Positions 19,360 through 30,458 of a stretch of DNA of 64,000 bases are shown here, piece after piece. Below the pieces are notes generated by a model. The model was not told the origin of the DNA. It saw only the letters and a program-made list of their open reading frames with translations, and ran no database searches. The DNA lies in contig CACKIQ010000002.1 in NCBI GenBank assembly GCA_902600245.1, positions 1-64,000 of the forward strand, given 5' to 3'. This stretch comes from an uncultured Pelagibacteraceae bacterium (lineage in GTDB: Bacteria > Pseudomonadota > Alphaproteobacteria > Pelagibacterales > Pelagibacteraceae). Within the stretch, counting starts at the first letter, position 1. Every line of letters begins with the position of its first letter. The position numbers and the translations under genes were made by a program.

Positions 19360-21986
19360 TATATACCCTTTATTGTTACTGATATTTTCTCAATATCATT
19401 CTTTAAATTATTATAATTATTTTTTTCTTGTTCAACAATCTCTTTTGGAGCACGATCTACAAAACTTTTGTTCTCTAATCTTTGAGATATTTTATTCATC
19501 TCATGCTCTAATCTACTTTGTTTGTTTGTTAAATTTTCTTTTATTAATTTTAAATCAACATCTTTATCAAAATAAATTTTAAACAAATCACCAGAAACAA
19601 CCATTGTCGCAGCTGGTTTATCTAAATCCTTATCTAATATGCTGTTTATTCTTCCTAGTTTTTTTAGAATAATTTCATTCGTACTAATAAAGTCTTTTTG
19701 ATTTTTATTAATATTGCTTATTGATACATCAATAAATGAGCCTGGGCTTACATTTAGCTCATTTTTAAATGATCTAATCTCTGAAATAATGTTAATGATA
19801 TTTTCAACCTGTTCAGTGCTACTATCCCTATTTATTTCGCCAGATAACCAATTTTTAAGCATTAAATAATCACTACCGTCATTATCAAATTTATTTTTAA
19901 GCCAAATTTCTTCAGTAACAAATGGGATAAAAGGGTGTAACAAAATCAAAATTTGTTTGAATACGAAGGATGATACTTTTTTAACCTCTGTTTTAGCTTT
20001 TTCATCATCTGAAAAGAGTATTGTTTTAGATAGTTCTAAATACCAATCACAATAAGAATGCCATGCAAATTGATAAGCATTTTTAGCTGCTTCATCAAAT
20101 CTATAATCTTTAAGATTTTTTTCGATTTTATTTTTAGTTTCAATAAGTTCTGAATAAATCCATTTGTTGATATTTACATTTAAACTAGGAACTTTATCTA
20201 TATCTTTAAAATCACATTCATTAGTGATTAAAAAATTATTTGCATTCCATAATTTGTTTAAAAAATTTCTATAGCCTTTAACTCTATCCTCAGAAAGCTT
20301 AACATCTGTTCCTGGTGAAGCCATTGACAACAAAGTAAATCTAAGTGCATCTGCACTATATTTTTCAATTAAATCCAAAGGATCAATTACGTTTCCTTTC
20401 GATTTAGACATTTTCTGCCCCTTTTCATCTCTAACTAACGCATGAACATAAATATCCTTAAACGGTTCTTTGTTCAAAAATTCAGTTCCAAACATAATCA
20501 TTCTAGCTACCCAAAAAAAAATAATATCAAAACCTGTAACTAATACTGATGTTGGATAAAATTTATCAACATACTTATTATCATCTGGCCAACCAAGTGT
20601 AGCAAAAGGCCATAAGCCAGATGAGAACCAAGTGTCTAAAACATCTGGATCACGATTTAATTCAACATCTTTACCATAATGTTTTTTAGCTTGAAGTTTT
20701 GCATCACCCTCATTTTCTGCAACAAAAATTTTTTCATCAGGACCATACCAAGCAGGTATTTGATGTCCCCACCAAAGTTGTCTTGAAATACACCATGGTT
20801 CTATATTGTTCATCCATTGAAAATAAGTTTTTGACCAATTCTCAGGAAAGAAATTTGTCTTTTTTGAATTAACAACTTCTTTAGCTTTAACTGATAATTT
20901 ACCTGCATCAGCAAACCATTGTTCTGTTAGGAAAGGTTCAATTATTGAATTAGATCTATCTCCATAAGGAACTTTATTTTTAATATTCTCTTCTTTAACA
21001 AAAAATTCTTTTTCTTTAAGTTCTTTTAATATTTTTTTTCTTGCCTCAGACCTATCAAGGCCTACATAAGTTTGTGGAGCATTTTTATTTATTTTACCTG
21101 CTTCAGTAAAAATATTTATAATTTCAAGATTGTTTCTTTGCCCAACTTCATAGTCATTAAAATCATGAGCTGGAGTTATTTTTAATGCTCCAGTTCCTTG
21201 CTCAGGATCCGCATAGTCATCCTCTATAATTTTTATTTTTCTTCCAACTATTGGAATAGTAGCTGTTTTACCAACAAAAGATTTAAATCTTTCATCTTTT
21301 GGATTAACAGCAATTGCTGTATCGCCTAACATCGTTTCAGGTCTTGTTGTTGCAATTGTAATAAATTCTTCAGTCCCATCTATTGGATATCTGATGAAAT
21401 AAATTTTGGAATTTACCTCTCTTTGGTCTACCTCTAGATCTGAAATTGCTGTTTTTAGAACTGTGTCCCAATTAACCAATTTCTTATCTTTATAGATAAG
21501 TCCTTTATTATATAGATCCACAAAAACCTTGATTACTGACTTTGATAAATTCTCATCCATAGTGAAAGCATTTCTCGACCAATCACAAGAACAACCAAGT
21601 TTTTTTAATTGGTTAATTATTATGTCGCCATATTGCTCTTTCCATTCCCAAACTTTTTCAATAAATTTTTCTCTACCAATTTCATTTTTATCAATTTTTT
21701 CAGAACTTAATTTTTTTTCCACTAAAGCCTGTGTAGCTATACCAGCATGGTCTGTACCTGGTTGCCATAATGTTTCATAATTATTCATTCTGTGATAACG
21801 AATTAATAAATCTTGAATAGAATTATTGAGAGCATGACCCATATGCAAACTGCCAGTTACATTTGGTGGAGGAATTACAATTGAGAATTTTTTTGAATTT
21901 TCTTTAGGTTTAAAAAGACCATTTTTTTCCCAATAAGAATAAATTCTATTTTCTACATCAGAATGTATATATTTATCGCTACTCAT
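19359..21986 (-). CDS. valS: valyl-tRNA synthetase
   Basis: [36 protein letters not shown]. Confidence 0.97.
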   Translation of the reverse strand: MSSDKYIHSDVENRIYSYWEKNGLFKPKENSKKFSIVIPPPNVTGSLHMGHALNNSIQDLLIRYHRMNNYETLWQPGTDHAGIATQALVEKKLSSEKIDKNEIGREKFIEKVWEWKEQYGDIIINQLKKLGCSCDWSRNAFTMDENLSKSVIKVFVDLYNKGLIYKDKKLVNWDTVLKTAISDLEVDQREVNSKIYFIRYPIDGTEEFITIATTRPETMLGDTAIAVNPKDERFKSFVGKTATIPIVGRKIKIIEDDYADPEQGTGALKITPAHDFNDYEVGQRNNLEIINIFTEAGKINKNAPQTYVGLDRSEARKKILKELKEKEFFVKEENIKNKVPYGDRSNSIIEPFLTEQWFADAGKLSVKAKEVVNSKKTNFFPENWSKTYFQWMNNIEPWCISRQLWWGHQIPAWYGPDEKIFVAENEGDAKLQAKKHYGKDVELNRDPDVLDTWFSSGLWPFATLGWPDDNKYVDKFYPTSVLVTGFDIIFFWVARMIMFGTEFLNKEPFKDIYVHALVRDEKGQKMSKSKGNVIDPLDLIEKYSADALRFTLLSMASPGTDVKLSEDRVKGYRNFLNKLWNANNFLITNECDFKDIDKVPSLNVNINKWIYSELIETKNKIEKNLKDYRFDEAAKNAYQFAWHSYCDWYLELSKTILFSDDEKAKTEVKKVSSFVFKQILILLHPFIPFVTEEIWLKNKFDNDGSDYLMLKNWLSGEINRDSSTEQVENIINIISEIRSFKNELNVSPGSFIDVSISNINKNQKDFISTNEIILKKLGRINSILDKDLDKPAATMVVSGDLFKIYFDKDVDLKLIKENLTNKQSRLEHEMNKISQRLENKSFVDRAPKEIVEQEKNNYNNLKNDIEKISVTIKGI

Positions 21987-22110
21987 TGATTTTAAAGTTT
22001 ATAATTTAATAATCTAAATTAACAATAATCAATTTGGATCGTTATTTAATAGACTAATAGAAAAAATTTATTATAAAAAGGCATCTGTAGCTATTAGCTA
22101 ATAATAAGAT

Positions 22111-22184
22111 GGCAACGTGGCGGAATGGTTACGCAGAGGATTGCAAATCCTTGTATCCCGGTTCGATTCCGGGCGTTGCCTCCA
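22111..22184 (+). tRNA. tRNA-Cys (GCA)
   Basis: Cloverleaf readable: GGCAACG...CGTTGCC T CCA; anticodon loop TTGCAAA; GGTTCGATTCC T arm. Confidence 0.95.
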
Positions 22185-22233
22185 AAAAAAATCTTGTTTT
22201 AGTTATAAAAAAAAGTAAGTTTGCTTTTTACAT

Positions 22234-22309
22234 TCCTCGGTAGCTCAGTTGGTAGAGCAGTTGACTGTTAATCAATTGGTCGCAGGTTCGAGTCCTGCCC
22301 GAGGAGCCA
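22234..22309 (+). tRNA. tRNA-Asn (GTT)
   Basis: TCCTCGG...CCGAGGA G CCA; anticodon loop CTGTTAA; GGTTCGAGTCC. Confidence 0.95.
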
Positions 22310-22371
22310 CAAAAAATTATAGAAAAATTCTTAAGCTAAAAATTAAATATTTGGTCTTAATAAAATTTAAA

Positions 22372-22743
22372 TTAAACTGCTTTTGAAATTCCTGAACCTG
22401 AAATTTGTAAAGATTTATTAAATTTTAATTTTTGATCAGCATTAAGTTCTGAATATAATTTTACTAAAAAATTATAATTAACACTCATATGACCTTCTTG
22501 TGATTTTTCTAAATTTACTAGGTATTCTGAAAAATCTTCAAAGAAATAATTAATTGGAACTTTTAAATAATTTGCAAGTTGAAGTAATCTTATTGAACTT
22601 ACACCGTTAGTTCCTTTTTCATATTTTTGAATTTGTTGAAATGTAACATTTATTGCTTTAGCTACTTTTGTTTGAGTTAAACCTAAAGCTAATCTTCTAA
22701 GCTTAAGCTTGTTGCCCAAGTGTTTGTTGAAATTATCTTCCAT
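22372..22743 (-). CDS. XRE/Cro-CI family helix-turn-helix regulator
   Basis: LGNKLKLRRLALGLTQTKVAKAINVTFQQIQKYEKGTNGVSSIRLLQLA. Confidence 0.88.
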   Translation of the reverse strand: MEDNFNKHLGNKLKLRRLALGLTQTKVAKAINVTFQQIQKYEKGTNGVSSIRLLQLANYLKVPINYFFEDFSEYLVNLEKSQEGHMSVNYNFLVKLYSELNADQKLKFNKSLQISGSGISKAV

Positions 22744-22932
22744 TAAGACCCCTCTTAATTAAATTTTATATTGCTCATTCAACCTATTTATTAATGCTAC
22801 TGCAATAGAAAAATTTATTTTTTTTTCAAAGAAAATTAGGTTTATTAAAACACTGTCAAGCATTAGTTGAACGTGAATTTAATATATTTAGATTGAACAT
22901 ATGTAAAATTATGGCTTATAAATTATATATTT

Positions 22933-23667
22933 TTATAAAATTTGACTTAAAAATAGCTTAGTTCTGTCATTCTTTGGGTTCGCAAAAAACTCTTTAGTTT
23001 CAGCTCTTTCCACAATCATTCCTTCATCCATAAAAATAACCTCATCGGCTACCTCTTTAGCAAATCCCATCTCATGTGTAACAACTATCATTGTCATACC
23101 TTGGTTTGCTAAATCAACCATTACGTCTAAAACTTCTTTAATCATCTCTGGATCTAGAGCTGATGTAGGCTCATCAAATAACATTATTTTAGGTTCCATG
23201 CAAAGAGCCCTAGCTATTGCAACCCTCTGTTGCTGACCACCTGATAATTGACCAGGAAATTTTTGCGCTTGATCTAGAATTTGAACTCTTTCTAAATGTT
23301 TTAAAGCTAATTCTTCAGCTTCTTTCTTTGGCATCTTTTTCACCCAAATAGGTGCAAGTGTACAATTATCTACAATAGACAAATGTGGAAATAAATTAAA
23401 CTGTTGAAACACCATTCCAACCTCTGCTCTAATTTGCTCAATATTTTTTGTATCTTCTGTTAAAGTATTTCCATCTACAATGATGTCACCTTGTTGATGC
23501 TCCTCTAATCTATTAATACATCTAATTAAAGTTGATTTACCTGATCCTGATGGGCCACAAACTACAATTTTTTCTTTAGGCTTAACCTCTAAATTTATAT
23601 CTTTTAAAACTTGGAAATCACCAAACCATTTATTTACATTTTTTATTTGAATAATACTTTCAGACAT
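22933..23667 (-). CDS. aapP: general L-amino acid ABC transporter ATP-binding protein
   Basis: Walker [30 protein letters not shown]; HisP/GlnQ type. Confidence 0.92.
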   Translation of the reverse strand: MSESIIQIKNVNKWFGDFQVLKDINLEVKPKEKIVVCGPSGSGKSTLIRCINRLEEHQQGDIIVDGNTLTEDTKNIEQIRAEVGMVFQQFNLFPHLSIVDNCTLAPIWVKKMPKKEAEELALKHLERVQILDQAQKFPGQLSGGQQQRVAIARALCMEPKIMLFDEPTSALDPEMIKEVLDVMVDLANQGMTMIVVTHEMGFAKEVADEVIFMDEGMIVERAETKEFFANPKNDRTKLFLSQIL

Positions 23668-23670
23668 AAT

Positions 23671-25113
23671 TTATCGCTCTGTTTTATATTTCTGTTCTAA
23701 ATTATAACTATACTTACTCATTGCATAACAAATAATCCAGAAAATTATTGCAGCAAAAACATAACCTTCCATAGCAAAACCTAACCACTCTGGATTAGTT
23801 TTGGCTAAATTTAACATTCCTACTATTTCTAATAGACCAACCACAAATATAAGGGGAGTATCTTTAACTAAAGCTAAAAAAGTATTAGCAATTCCTGGAA
23901 TTACTAATTTTAAAGCTTGTGGTAGAATTACAAATATATGCATTCTCCAATAACCCATTCCTAATGATTTTGCTGCCTCATATTGACCACGAGGCAATGC
24001 TTGTAATCCACCTCGAATAACTTCAGCAACATATGCGGCTTCAAATAAAGAAATTGCTATTATGCATCTCACTAATTTATCTATAAAAAAATCTGCAGGT
24101 AAAAACATTGGAAACATTACGGCAGACATAAATAAAACTGTTATTAATGGAACGCCTCTCCAAAATTCGATAAATCCAATTGATATATATCTTATTAACG
24201 GAAAATCAGATCTTCTACCTAACGCAAATGCCATTCCTATTGGAAAACAAAAAATTAAACAGAAAAAAGAAATTATAAAAGTAAGCGATAATCCACCCCA
24301 AGCTCCAGTTTCAACCCAATTTAATCCATCAAGTTTACCTAGTTCGATTAATTCCTCATAAAAAATAAAATATTTTAAAGCTATGTAGAGGGTAATTGGT
24401 ACAAATATAAAATAATAAAATTTAAATTTACTTGGAATAAAAAAACCAATAATAATTGAGATTACAGCTGCAATTATTCCGTAAGAAAAGTCAAAGAATA
24501 CTGGACCACCAGATATAAAAAAGAAAATAAATAGGAATGCTATAAATGGATAAATTACAACATAATATAAAGTTAAAAATTTTTTAAATTTTTCTGTGGC
24601 GAAAAACCCAACAGAGCCTAATAGTGCTAAAGCTATAAAAGATAAATTTATCCTCCATTGTTCAGCATTAGGATACATTCCATACATAAATCTTCTGAAC
24701 CATACTTTAATGTAGGTCCAACAAGCACCAGTTCCAGAACACACATCTTTACTTTCACCTGCAAAACTTGCATCAACAACAAACCAACTTAAAATTGGTG
24801 GTGTAGATTTAATAATTATAAAAATAATTAATAAAGATAAGATTGCGTTGAAATTATTTGTATTAATATTTTTATTAACTAGATCTAAAAACTTATAACC
24901 ACTATGCTCTATTCTTATAAAATGTAATCCTATAAATCCTAATATAAGTGGAATTATAAAGCTTAATGATGATGGTAAAAACCCAGTAATATTTAAACTA
25001 AAAAATGAATTTAGAAAAACATCAAAAACACTTATAACAAATAAAAAAGAACCCATGTATAAAAAGGTATTTATGTTTTCTTTGTTAGGTTTTAAAAAAT
25101 TAATTTTTGACAT
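23671..25113 (-). CDS. aapM: general L-amino acid ABC transporter permease
   Basis: EAAKSLGMGYWRMHIFVILPQALKLVIPG; FIEFWRGVPLITVLFM. Confidence 0.9.
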   Translation of the reverse strand: MSKINFLKPNKENINTFLYMGSFLFVISVFDVFLNSFFSLNITGFLPSSLSFIIPLILGFIGLHFIRIEHSGYKFLDLVNKNINTNNFNAILSLLIIFIIIKSTPPILSWFVVDASFAGESKDVCSGTGACWTYIKVWFRRFMYGMYPNAEQWRINLSFIALALLGSVGFFATEKFKKFLTLYYVVIYPFIAFLFIFFFISGGPVFFDFSYGIIAAVISIIIGFFIPSKFKFYYFIFVPITLYIALKYFIFYEELIELGKLDGLNWVETGAWGGLSLTFIISFFCLIFCFPIGMAFALGRRSDFPLIRYISIGFIEFWRGVPLITVLFMSAVMFPMFLPADFFIDKLVRCIIAISLFEAAYVAEVIRGGLQALPRGQYEAAKSLGMGYWRMHIFVILPQALKLVIPGIANTFLALVKDTPLIFVVGLLEIVGMLNLAKTNPEWLGFAMEGYVFAAIIFWIICYAMSKYSYNLEQKYKTER

Positions 25114-26265
25114 TTATTTTTCTTTAATTGCAATTTTTTTATTATACCAATTCATTAAAATGGATATTGAAATACTTAAGCTTAAGTAGGTAAGCATTGT
25201 TATTGAAACTATTTCAATTGCTTTACCAGTTTGCATAAGTGCTGTACCTGCAAAAACAAGTACTAAATCAGGATAAGCTATAGCAGCAGCTAATGATGAA
25301 TTTTTAGTTAAATTTAAATATTGGTTAGTTGTTGGTGGAATAATAATTCTCAATGCTTGTGGCATTACAACTAATTTTAAAACTTGATTAGGATTTAATC
25401 CAATTGATGCAGCAGCTTCTTTTTGACCTTTACCTACACCTTGTATTCCTGCTCTTACACACTCTGCAATAAAAGTTGCTGTATATAAAGCTAATGATAA
25501 AGTTAAAGCTATTAATTCGGGGGGTAAACTTACACCACCTTCATAAATAAACGATGTTGTTGCTAATTGCTTGAGTTTAGGTATTTCAAAAGACAAACCT
25601 ACTCCGCCCATTAAAAAACTTAATAAAGGCAATATAAAAATTAAACCTAGTGATATCCAAAATACTGGTAACTGTTTACCTTCTGTTTCTTGAACTTTTC
25701 TTGCATGAATTCTAATTACTACAATTGCAATAATTGCTGCAACTATTGAATATAAGAAGACATTAAGATTTTCCCAAATAAATGCTGGTACATACAAGCC
25801 TTTAATTGTTAAGAAAAAAACACCCAATATTGGATCTGCATCTTGAGGTAAAGGTAAAGCTCTTAAGGCAGCAAAGTACCAAAAAAATATTTGTAAAAGT
25901 AATGGGATGTTTCTAAAAAATTCAACGTAAAAAGCAGCAAATTGATTTATTAAATAATTTGGAGATAATCTTGCTACACCAACTATAACACCTAGAATTG
26001 TTGCAAAAATAATTCCTATTACAGAAACTAAAATAGTATTCAGCAAACCAACCAGATACGCTCTGAAGTAAGAGTGAGATCCATCATATTCAATAAGCGA
26101 AAATTGAACATCAAAAGAAGATTCTTGTGACAAAAATCCATAACCAAAATCAATACCTCTATTTTCCATATTGATTTGAGCGTTATACGTAAAAAAACCA
26201 AAGACCAAAACTACAACTAAAACAGTTACTAATTGAGGTAAAATTTTTTGTAATTTCAGGTTCAT
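25114..26265 (-). CDS. aapQ: general L-amino acid ABC transporter permease
   Basis: VEFFRNIPLLLQIFFWY; KEAAASIGLNPNQVLKLVVMPQALRIIIPP. Confidence 0.9.
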   Translation of the reverse strand: MNLKLQKILPQLVTVLVVVLVFGFFTYNAQINMENRGIDFGYGFLSQESSFDVQFSLIEYDGSHSYFRAYLVGLLNTILVSVIGIIFATILGVIVGVARLSPNYLINQFAAFYVEFFRNIPLLLQIFFWYFAALRALPLPQDADPILGVFFLTIKGLYVPAFIWENLNVFLYSIVAAIIAIVVIRIHARKVQETEGKQLPVFWISLGLIFILPLLSFLMGGVGLSFEIPKLKQLATTSFIYEGGVSLPPELIALTLSLALYTATFIAECVRAGIQGVGKGQKEAAASIGLNPNQVLKLVVMPQALRIIIPPTTNQYLNLTKNSSLAAAIAYPDLVLVFAGTALMQTGKAIEIVSITMLTYLSLSISISILMNWYNKKIAIKEK

Positions 26266-26280
26266 TTGAACGCTTATAAA

Positions 26281-26310
26281 AAAAAGGGCTAGAAAAATCT
26301 AGCCCTTTTT
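26281..26310 (-). terminator. stem-loop between aapJ and aapQ
   Basis: AAAAAGGGCTAGA-AAAA-TCTAGCCCTTTTT; perfect arms with T tract. Confidence 0.85.
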
Positions 26311-26328
26311 AATTAGTTAAATATTCAA

Positions 26329-27369
26329 TTATCTTGCAGGTGGTACGTAAAGAATTCCACCTTTAGTCCATAATTCATTTGGACCTCTATCAGGTAAAAT
26401 TCCAGTGTCCGCTATATTTCTTTTATAACTTTCACCATAGTTACCAACTTGCTTAATAATTCTTAAACTCCACTCATTGTCTAGACCAAAAGCAGCACCT
26501 AACTCACCTTCAGCACCAACCAATCTTTTTACAGCTGGATTATCTGAAGTTTTCATTGAGTCTGCGTTTGCAGAAGTAATTCCATACTCCTCAGCTTCAA
26601 TCATAGCATTTAAAGACCATCTAACGATATCTTCCCACACAGAATCACCTTGTCTAACAACTGGTCCTAAAGGTTCTTTAGAAACAGTTTCAGGTAATAC
26701 GATGTGTTCATCAGGATTAGACATTTTTGTTCTTTGTGCAGCAAGACCTGATTTATCAGTAGTGTATGTATCACATCTACCAGCATCATAAGCAGCTACG
26801 ACTTCATCAGCCTTTTCAAAAGCAACTGGTTCATAAGAAATTCCTTTAGAGTTAAAGAAGTCTCTCATGTTCAACTCAGTTGTTGTACCAATGTTTGTAC
26901 AAGCTGAGATACCATCTTTGAATTGGCTTGTTGAAGTAATACCAGAACTTTTTCTAACCATGAAACCTTGACCATCGTAGAAATTTACACCTACAAAAGT
27001 AAGCCCGATATCAGCATCTCTAGAAAGAGTCCAAGTTGTGTTTCTTGATAAGATATCTATCTCACCAGAAGTTAAAGCTGTAAATCTTTCTTTAGCACTT
27101 AGTGGTGTAAACTTAACTTTGTTCGCATCACCTAGAACTGCAGCAGCTACCGCTCTACATACATCAACATCTATACCAGTCCAATTTCCTGCTGCATCTG
27201 CGTTAGAAAATCCTGGTAGACCTTGAGATACTCCACATCTTACAAAACCCTTCTTTTGAGTGTTTTTAAGTGTTTTAGATTTTTTAGCAGCCATAGTTTC
27301 TGTTGTAAAAGCAAACAACACTGCAACCATAGCAACTAAAGAAGTTAATTGTTTTAAGTATTTAAACAT
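26329..27369 (-). CDS. aapJ: general L-amino acid ABC transporter substrate-binding protein
   Basis: Signal peptide; VRCGVSQGLPGFSNADAAGNWTGIDVDVCRAVAAAVLGD. Confidence 0.94.
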   Translation of the reverse strand: MFKYLKQLTSLVAMVAVLFAFTTETMAAKKSKTLKNTQKKGFVRCGVSQGLPGFSNADAAGNWTGIDVDVCRAVAAAVLGDANKVKFTPLSAKERFTALTSGEIDILSRNTTWTLSRDADIGLTFVGVNFYDGQGFMVRKSSGITSTSQFKDGISACTNIGTTTELNMRDFFNSKGISYEPVAFEKADEVVAAYDAGRCDTYTTDKSGLAAQRTKMSNPDEHIVLPETVSKEPLGPVVRQGDSVWEDIVRWSLNAMIEAEEYGITSANADSMKTSDNPAVKRLVGAEGELGAAFGLDNEWSLRIIKQVGNYGESYKRNIADTGILPDRGPNELWTKGGILYVPPAR

Positions 27370-27390
27370 TATTCTTCCTTTATGTTATTT

Positions 27391-27408
27391 TTATTTGTTA
27401 ACAAATAA
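27391..27408. promoter_or_regulatory. perfect palindrome upstream of aapJ
   Basis: TTATTTGTTAACAAATAA, 18-bp perfect inverted repeat about 20 bp from aapJ start. Confidence 0.5.
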
Positions 27409-27546
27409 TTCAAAATTACTTTTGAATATTTTTAATTTAATCACGTTAGAAATTACTCTTCAAGATAAATTAATTTGTAAAAACAAATTTATAATAATTC
27501 TAGTCAAGTAAAATCTTCTGACAATAATTGGTTAAAATGCAAGAAA

Positions 27547-27623
27547 TGGCGCGCCCTGAAGGATTCGAACCTACGACCCTCGGTTTAGAAAACCGATGCT
27601 CTATCCAGCTGAGCTAAGGGCGC
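27547..27623 (-). tRNA. tRNA-Arg (TCT)
   Basis: Reverse complement GCGCCCTTAGCTCAGCTGGATAGAGCATCGGTTTTCTAAACCGAGGGTCGTAGGTTCGAATCCTTCAGGGCGCGCCA. Confidence 0.95.
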
Positions 27624-27655
27624 AATTATATTCAATTAACATATATAATATTTCA

Positions 27656-29062
27656 CTAATATTTAAACAGAAATTTTTTTGCAATTAATAATAATGTTAA
27701 AAGCTCAACTCTTCCTACAACCATAAATATAATTAGAAATATTTTAATTAAATAATGTAAACTATTAAAGTCAATTTCTGAAATCCCATATGCAGACGAA
27801 TTTACCGTATTCATTAAAGTTAAAACAGCTAATTTAAATGAATTTTCAAATTCTAAATTTCCAAATGACAATATAATTGTTAATGAAAATAGAGAAATAA
27901 TGAATATTAAAACTGTCAAAAAATATTTATTTATATCATCAGTATCGAAATTGATTTTAGAAAAAGCAAGTTTATTCATAAATACATTTTTTGGTCTACT
28001 AAATGAGAGAATTTGATTAATGGAATATTTAGTAAGTGAATATATTTTTAAGAATCTTAAACCAGAACTTGTTGAAAAAAAAGAACCTCCAATAATTACA
28101 AGAATTAAAAATACAATATTTAAATTTTTTTGATCAATGTTCATTGAAATACCAATGTTAGAAATACTACTTACTAATGAGAAAAAATTATTAGTAAAAT
28201 TATTATCATAACTAAAAAATACAAAAAAAATACTTACTACAGCTATAAAATAAAAGAATAAATGAATATCCTCATAAAAAAAATTCAAATTTTTATTTCT
28301 TAAAAATAAAAGATTGTAAGTAAAAAAAATACTGAAAAAAGAAATTAGCATTAAAATTGAAAAAATAATTATTTGTGAATTGTAAACAAGAATTGTCGAA
28401 ATATCATTTACAGGCAAGAAACCACCTGAGGAAATAATTGTCATTGCTAAATTTAGAGAGTTAAATGATCTAATTCCAAAAATATTTAAAACTAAAAAAA
28501 TTGATATTGTTAGACCTGAATATAATAAAAAAATTTTAATTGTCTGTTTCAAAATTTCAGATGAGTTAAAAGAAAGAAAATTTGTTAAAGATTTTTTTAA
28601 ACTTTCATCATAAATGTCAATAAGAAAAATTATTGAATATAAAAAATACAAACCTCCAATCCATTGTATAGAAGATCTCCATAATATTAATCCGGGATCA
28701 ATATGTTTAATATTTTCAAAGATTGTAAAGCCAGTAGAGGTAAAACCTGAAACAGTTTCGAAATAAGCGCTTAAAAAGGTAAGATTATATATACTAAAAT
28801 AAAATGGAATTGACAAAATTAATGGCATTAAAAAATAGCCCAGTAAAACTGTAAGAATTTTTTCAAATACTGTAGGTTTTTTATTTGTAATGTTTATTTT
28901 GTAAAAAATTAATCCAATTAATGTAGATGTTATTAGACTAAAAAAATAAGTATTTAAATTTAAATATAAATTAAAATAATAAGAGTAAAGAATATTTAAA
29001 AATGAAAAAAGTGAAATTAAAATAAAAAAAAAACTCAAATATTTTACTCTAAATAATGACAT
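27656..29062 (-). CDS. trkH: Trk/Ktr potassium uptake membrane subunit
   Basis: Multi-TM; SGFTSTGFTIF, SSGGFLP, FSTSSGLRFLK, NSSAYG selectivity-loop segments; next to trkA. Confidence 0.88.
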   Translation of the reverse strand: MSLFRVKYLSFFFILISLFSFLNILYSYYFNLYLNLNTYFFSLITSTLIGLIFYKINITNKKPTVFEKILTVLLGYFLMPLILSIPFYFSIYNLTFLSAYFETVSGFTSTGFTIFENIKHIDPGLILWRSSIQWIGGLYFLYSIIFLIDIYDESLKKSLTNFLSFNSSEILKQTIKIFLLYSGLTISIFLVLNIFGIRSFNSLNLAMTIISSGGFLPVNDISTILVYNSQIIIFSILMLISFFSIFFTYNLLFLRNKNLNFFYEDIHLFFYFIAVVSIFFVFFSYDNNFTNNFFSLVSSISNIGISMNIDQKNLNIVFLILVIIGGSFFSTSSGLRFLKIYSLTKYSINQILSFSRPKNVFMNKLAFSKINFDTDDINKYFLTVLIFIISLFSLTIILSFGNLEFENSFKLAVLTLMNTVNSSAYGISEIDFNSLHYLIKIFLIIFMVVGRVELLTLLLIAKKFLFKY

Positions 29063-29066
29063 TCAA

Positions 29067-30458
29067 TTAAATAGAACTTATCCTAAATATATTTTCCACT
29101 ACTGAAATAGAGTCTTTTTTTGCTAAAAAAACTATCTTATCTTCTTTTTGAAATACAAAATTGGATCTAGGTATAATAACTTTGTTTTCTCTTAAAATGG
29201 CCCCTATTCTTATTTCCTCAGGCAAATTTGAATTTTTTAATTCTTTATTAATCAATTCAGATGTTTCGATAATTTCAGCTTCAATTACCTCATATTCACC
29301 ATTCATAATTGTGTAAGCTGTTTCAATAGTGCCCTTGTGAACATGCTTCAAAATACTTGAAACAGTATTCATTCGTGGATCTATTAAATCGTCGATTTTT
29401 AAAGAATTTTGTAGCAAAGAATAATTTGGTTTGTTTATTAGTGCCATAGTTCTTTTATCATTCATTTCTTTTTCATCTTTTGCAAATTTTTCAACAAGAA
29501 CACTTACCATTAAATTATCTTCATCATCATTCGTTAAGGCAAGAACAGTTTCAGATTCCTCTAAATTAGCCTCTGCTAATACCTCTTCATCTAATGCATT
29601 ACCATTAATAACAATTGTATTGTTTAATTCGTTTGCAAGAAATTCTGCTCTCTCTTTGTTTTTTTCTATGATTTTGACTCTTACACTATCTAAACTTTCT
29701 TCCAAATTTTTTGCTAAATTAAATCCTATATTTCCTCCACCAACTATCAAAATCTTTTTAGAGATTTTTTCATCATGTCCAAAAGCATCAAGTGTTTCAG
29801 ACATTTGGGAAGAATTAATTAATACGTAAATCTTATCTTTTTTTTTTATATCATCATTTTTTTTAGGAATAATAAACTTATCATCCCTTATAATTCCAAT
29901 TATATTAGCGTCTAAGTTGGGATATTTTTTAGTTAAATCATTTAATTTAATATTTATTAAATTACATTTCTCGTTAATCAAAATTTCTAAAAGTCTTATT
30001 TTGTTCTCTGCAAATGGAACACTGTCAAGTGCACCAGGTGCTTCTAGTTTTCTTTGAATAGATTTAGCAATTTCTTTTTCTGGTGAAATAATTACGTCAA
30101 TAGGTAAATTTTCTTTATTATAAACCCTTGTAAATTTTGGATTTAGATAATCTTGAGATCTAATTCTTGCAATTTTCTTAGGAATATTAAATATTGAGAA
30201 AGCTATTTGGCAAATAACCATATTAATTTCGTCATTTCTTGTTACAGCAATGATCATATCTGTTTCAGCTGCATTAGCCTTTTCAAGTATTGATGGATAC
30301 GTACCTTTCCCAACAATTGCCTTTACATCCAAAGCATCATCAATTTTTTGAATATCTTCGCTAGAAGGATCTATTACCGTAATTGAATGACCTTGTTCAC
30401 TAAGCTGCTTAGCTATTGTGTATCCTACTCTTCCAGCCCCACAAATGATTATGTTCAT
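29067..30458 (-). CDS. trkA: Trk potassium uptake regulatory subunit
   Basis: Two RCK/TrkA-N NAD-binding repeats: IIICGAGRVGYTIA and ILIVGGGNIGFNLA. Confidence 0.94.
   Translation of the reverse strand: MNIIICGAGRVGYTIAKQLSEQGHSITVIDPSSEDIQKIDDALDVKAIVGKGTYPSILEKANAAETDMIIAVTRNDEINMVICQIAFSIFNIPKKIARIRSQDYLNPKFTRVYNKENLPIDVIISPEKEIAKSIQRKLEAPGALDSVPFAENKIRLLEILINEKCNLINIKLNDLTKKYPNLDANIIGIIRDDKFIIPKKNDDIKKKDKIYVLINSSQMSETLDAFGHDEKISKKILIVGGGNIGFNLAKNLEESLDSVRVKIIEKNKERAEFLANELNNTIVINGNALDEEVLAEANLEESETVLALTNDDEDNLMVSVLVEKFAKDEKEMNDKRTMALINKPNYSLLQNSLKIDDLIDPRMNTVSSILKHVHKGTIETAYTIMNGEYEVIEAEIIETSELINKELKNSNLPEEIRIGAILRENKVIIPRSNFVFQKEDKIVFLAKKDSISVVENIFRISSI

Noticed and set aside
22744-22932. 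TTGAAC repeats upstream of the XRE regulator as an operator
   Set aside because: Repeats around 22868 and 22893 are short and irregularly spaced in AT-rich DNA; not strong enough to call.
29431-29829. 132-aa + strand ORF opposite trkA
   Set aside because: Antisense artefact with low-complexity Ser/Phe/Leu composition.
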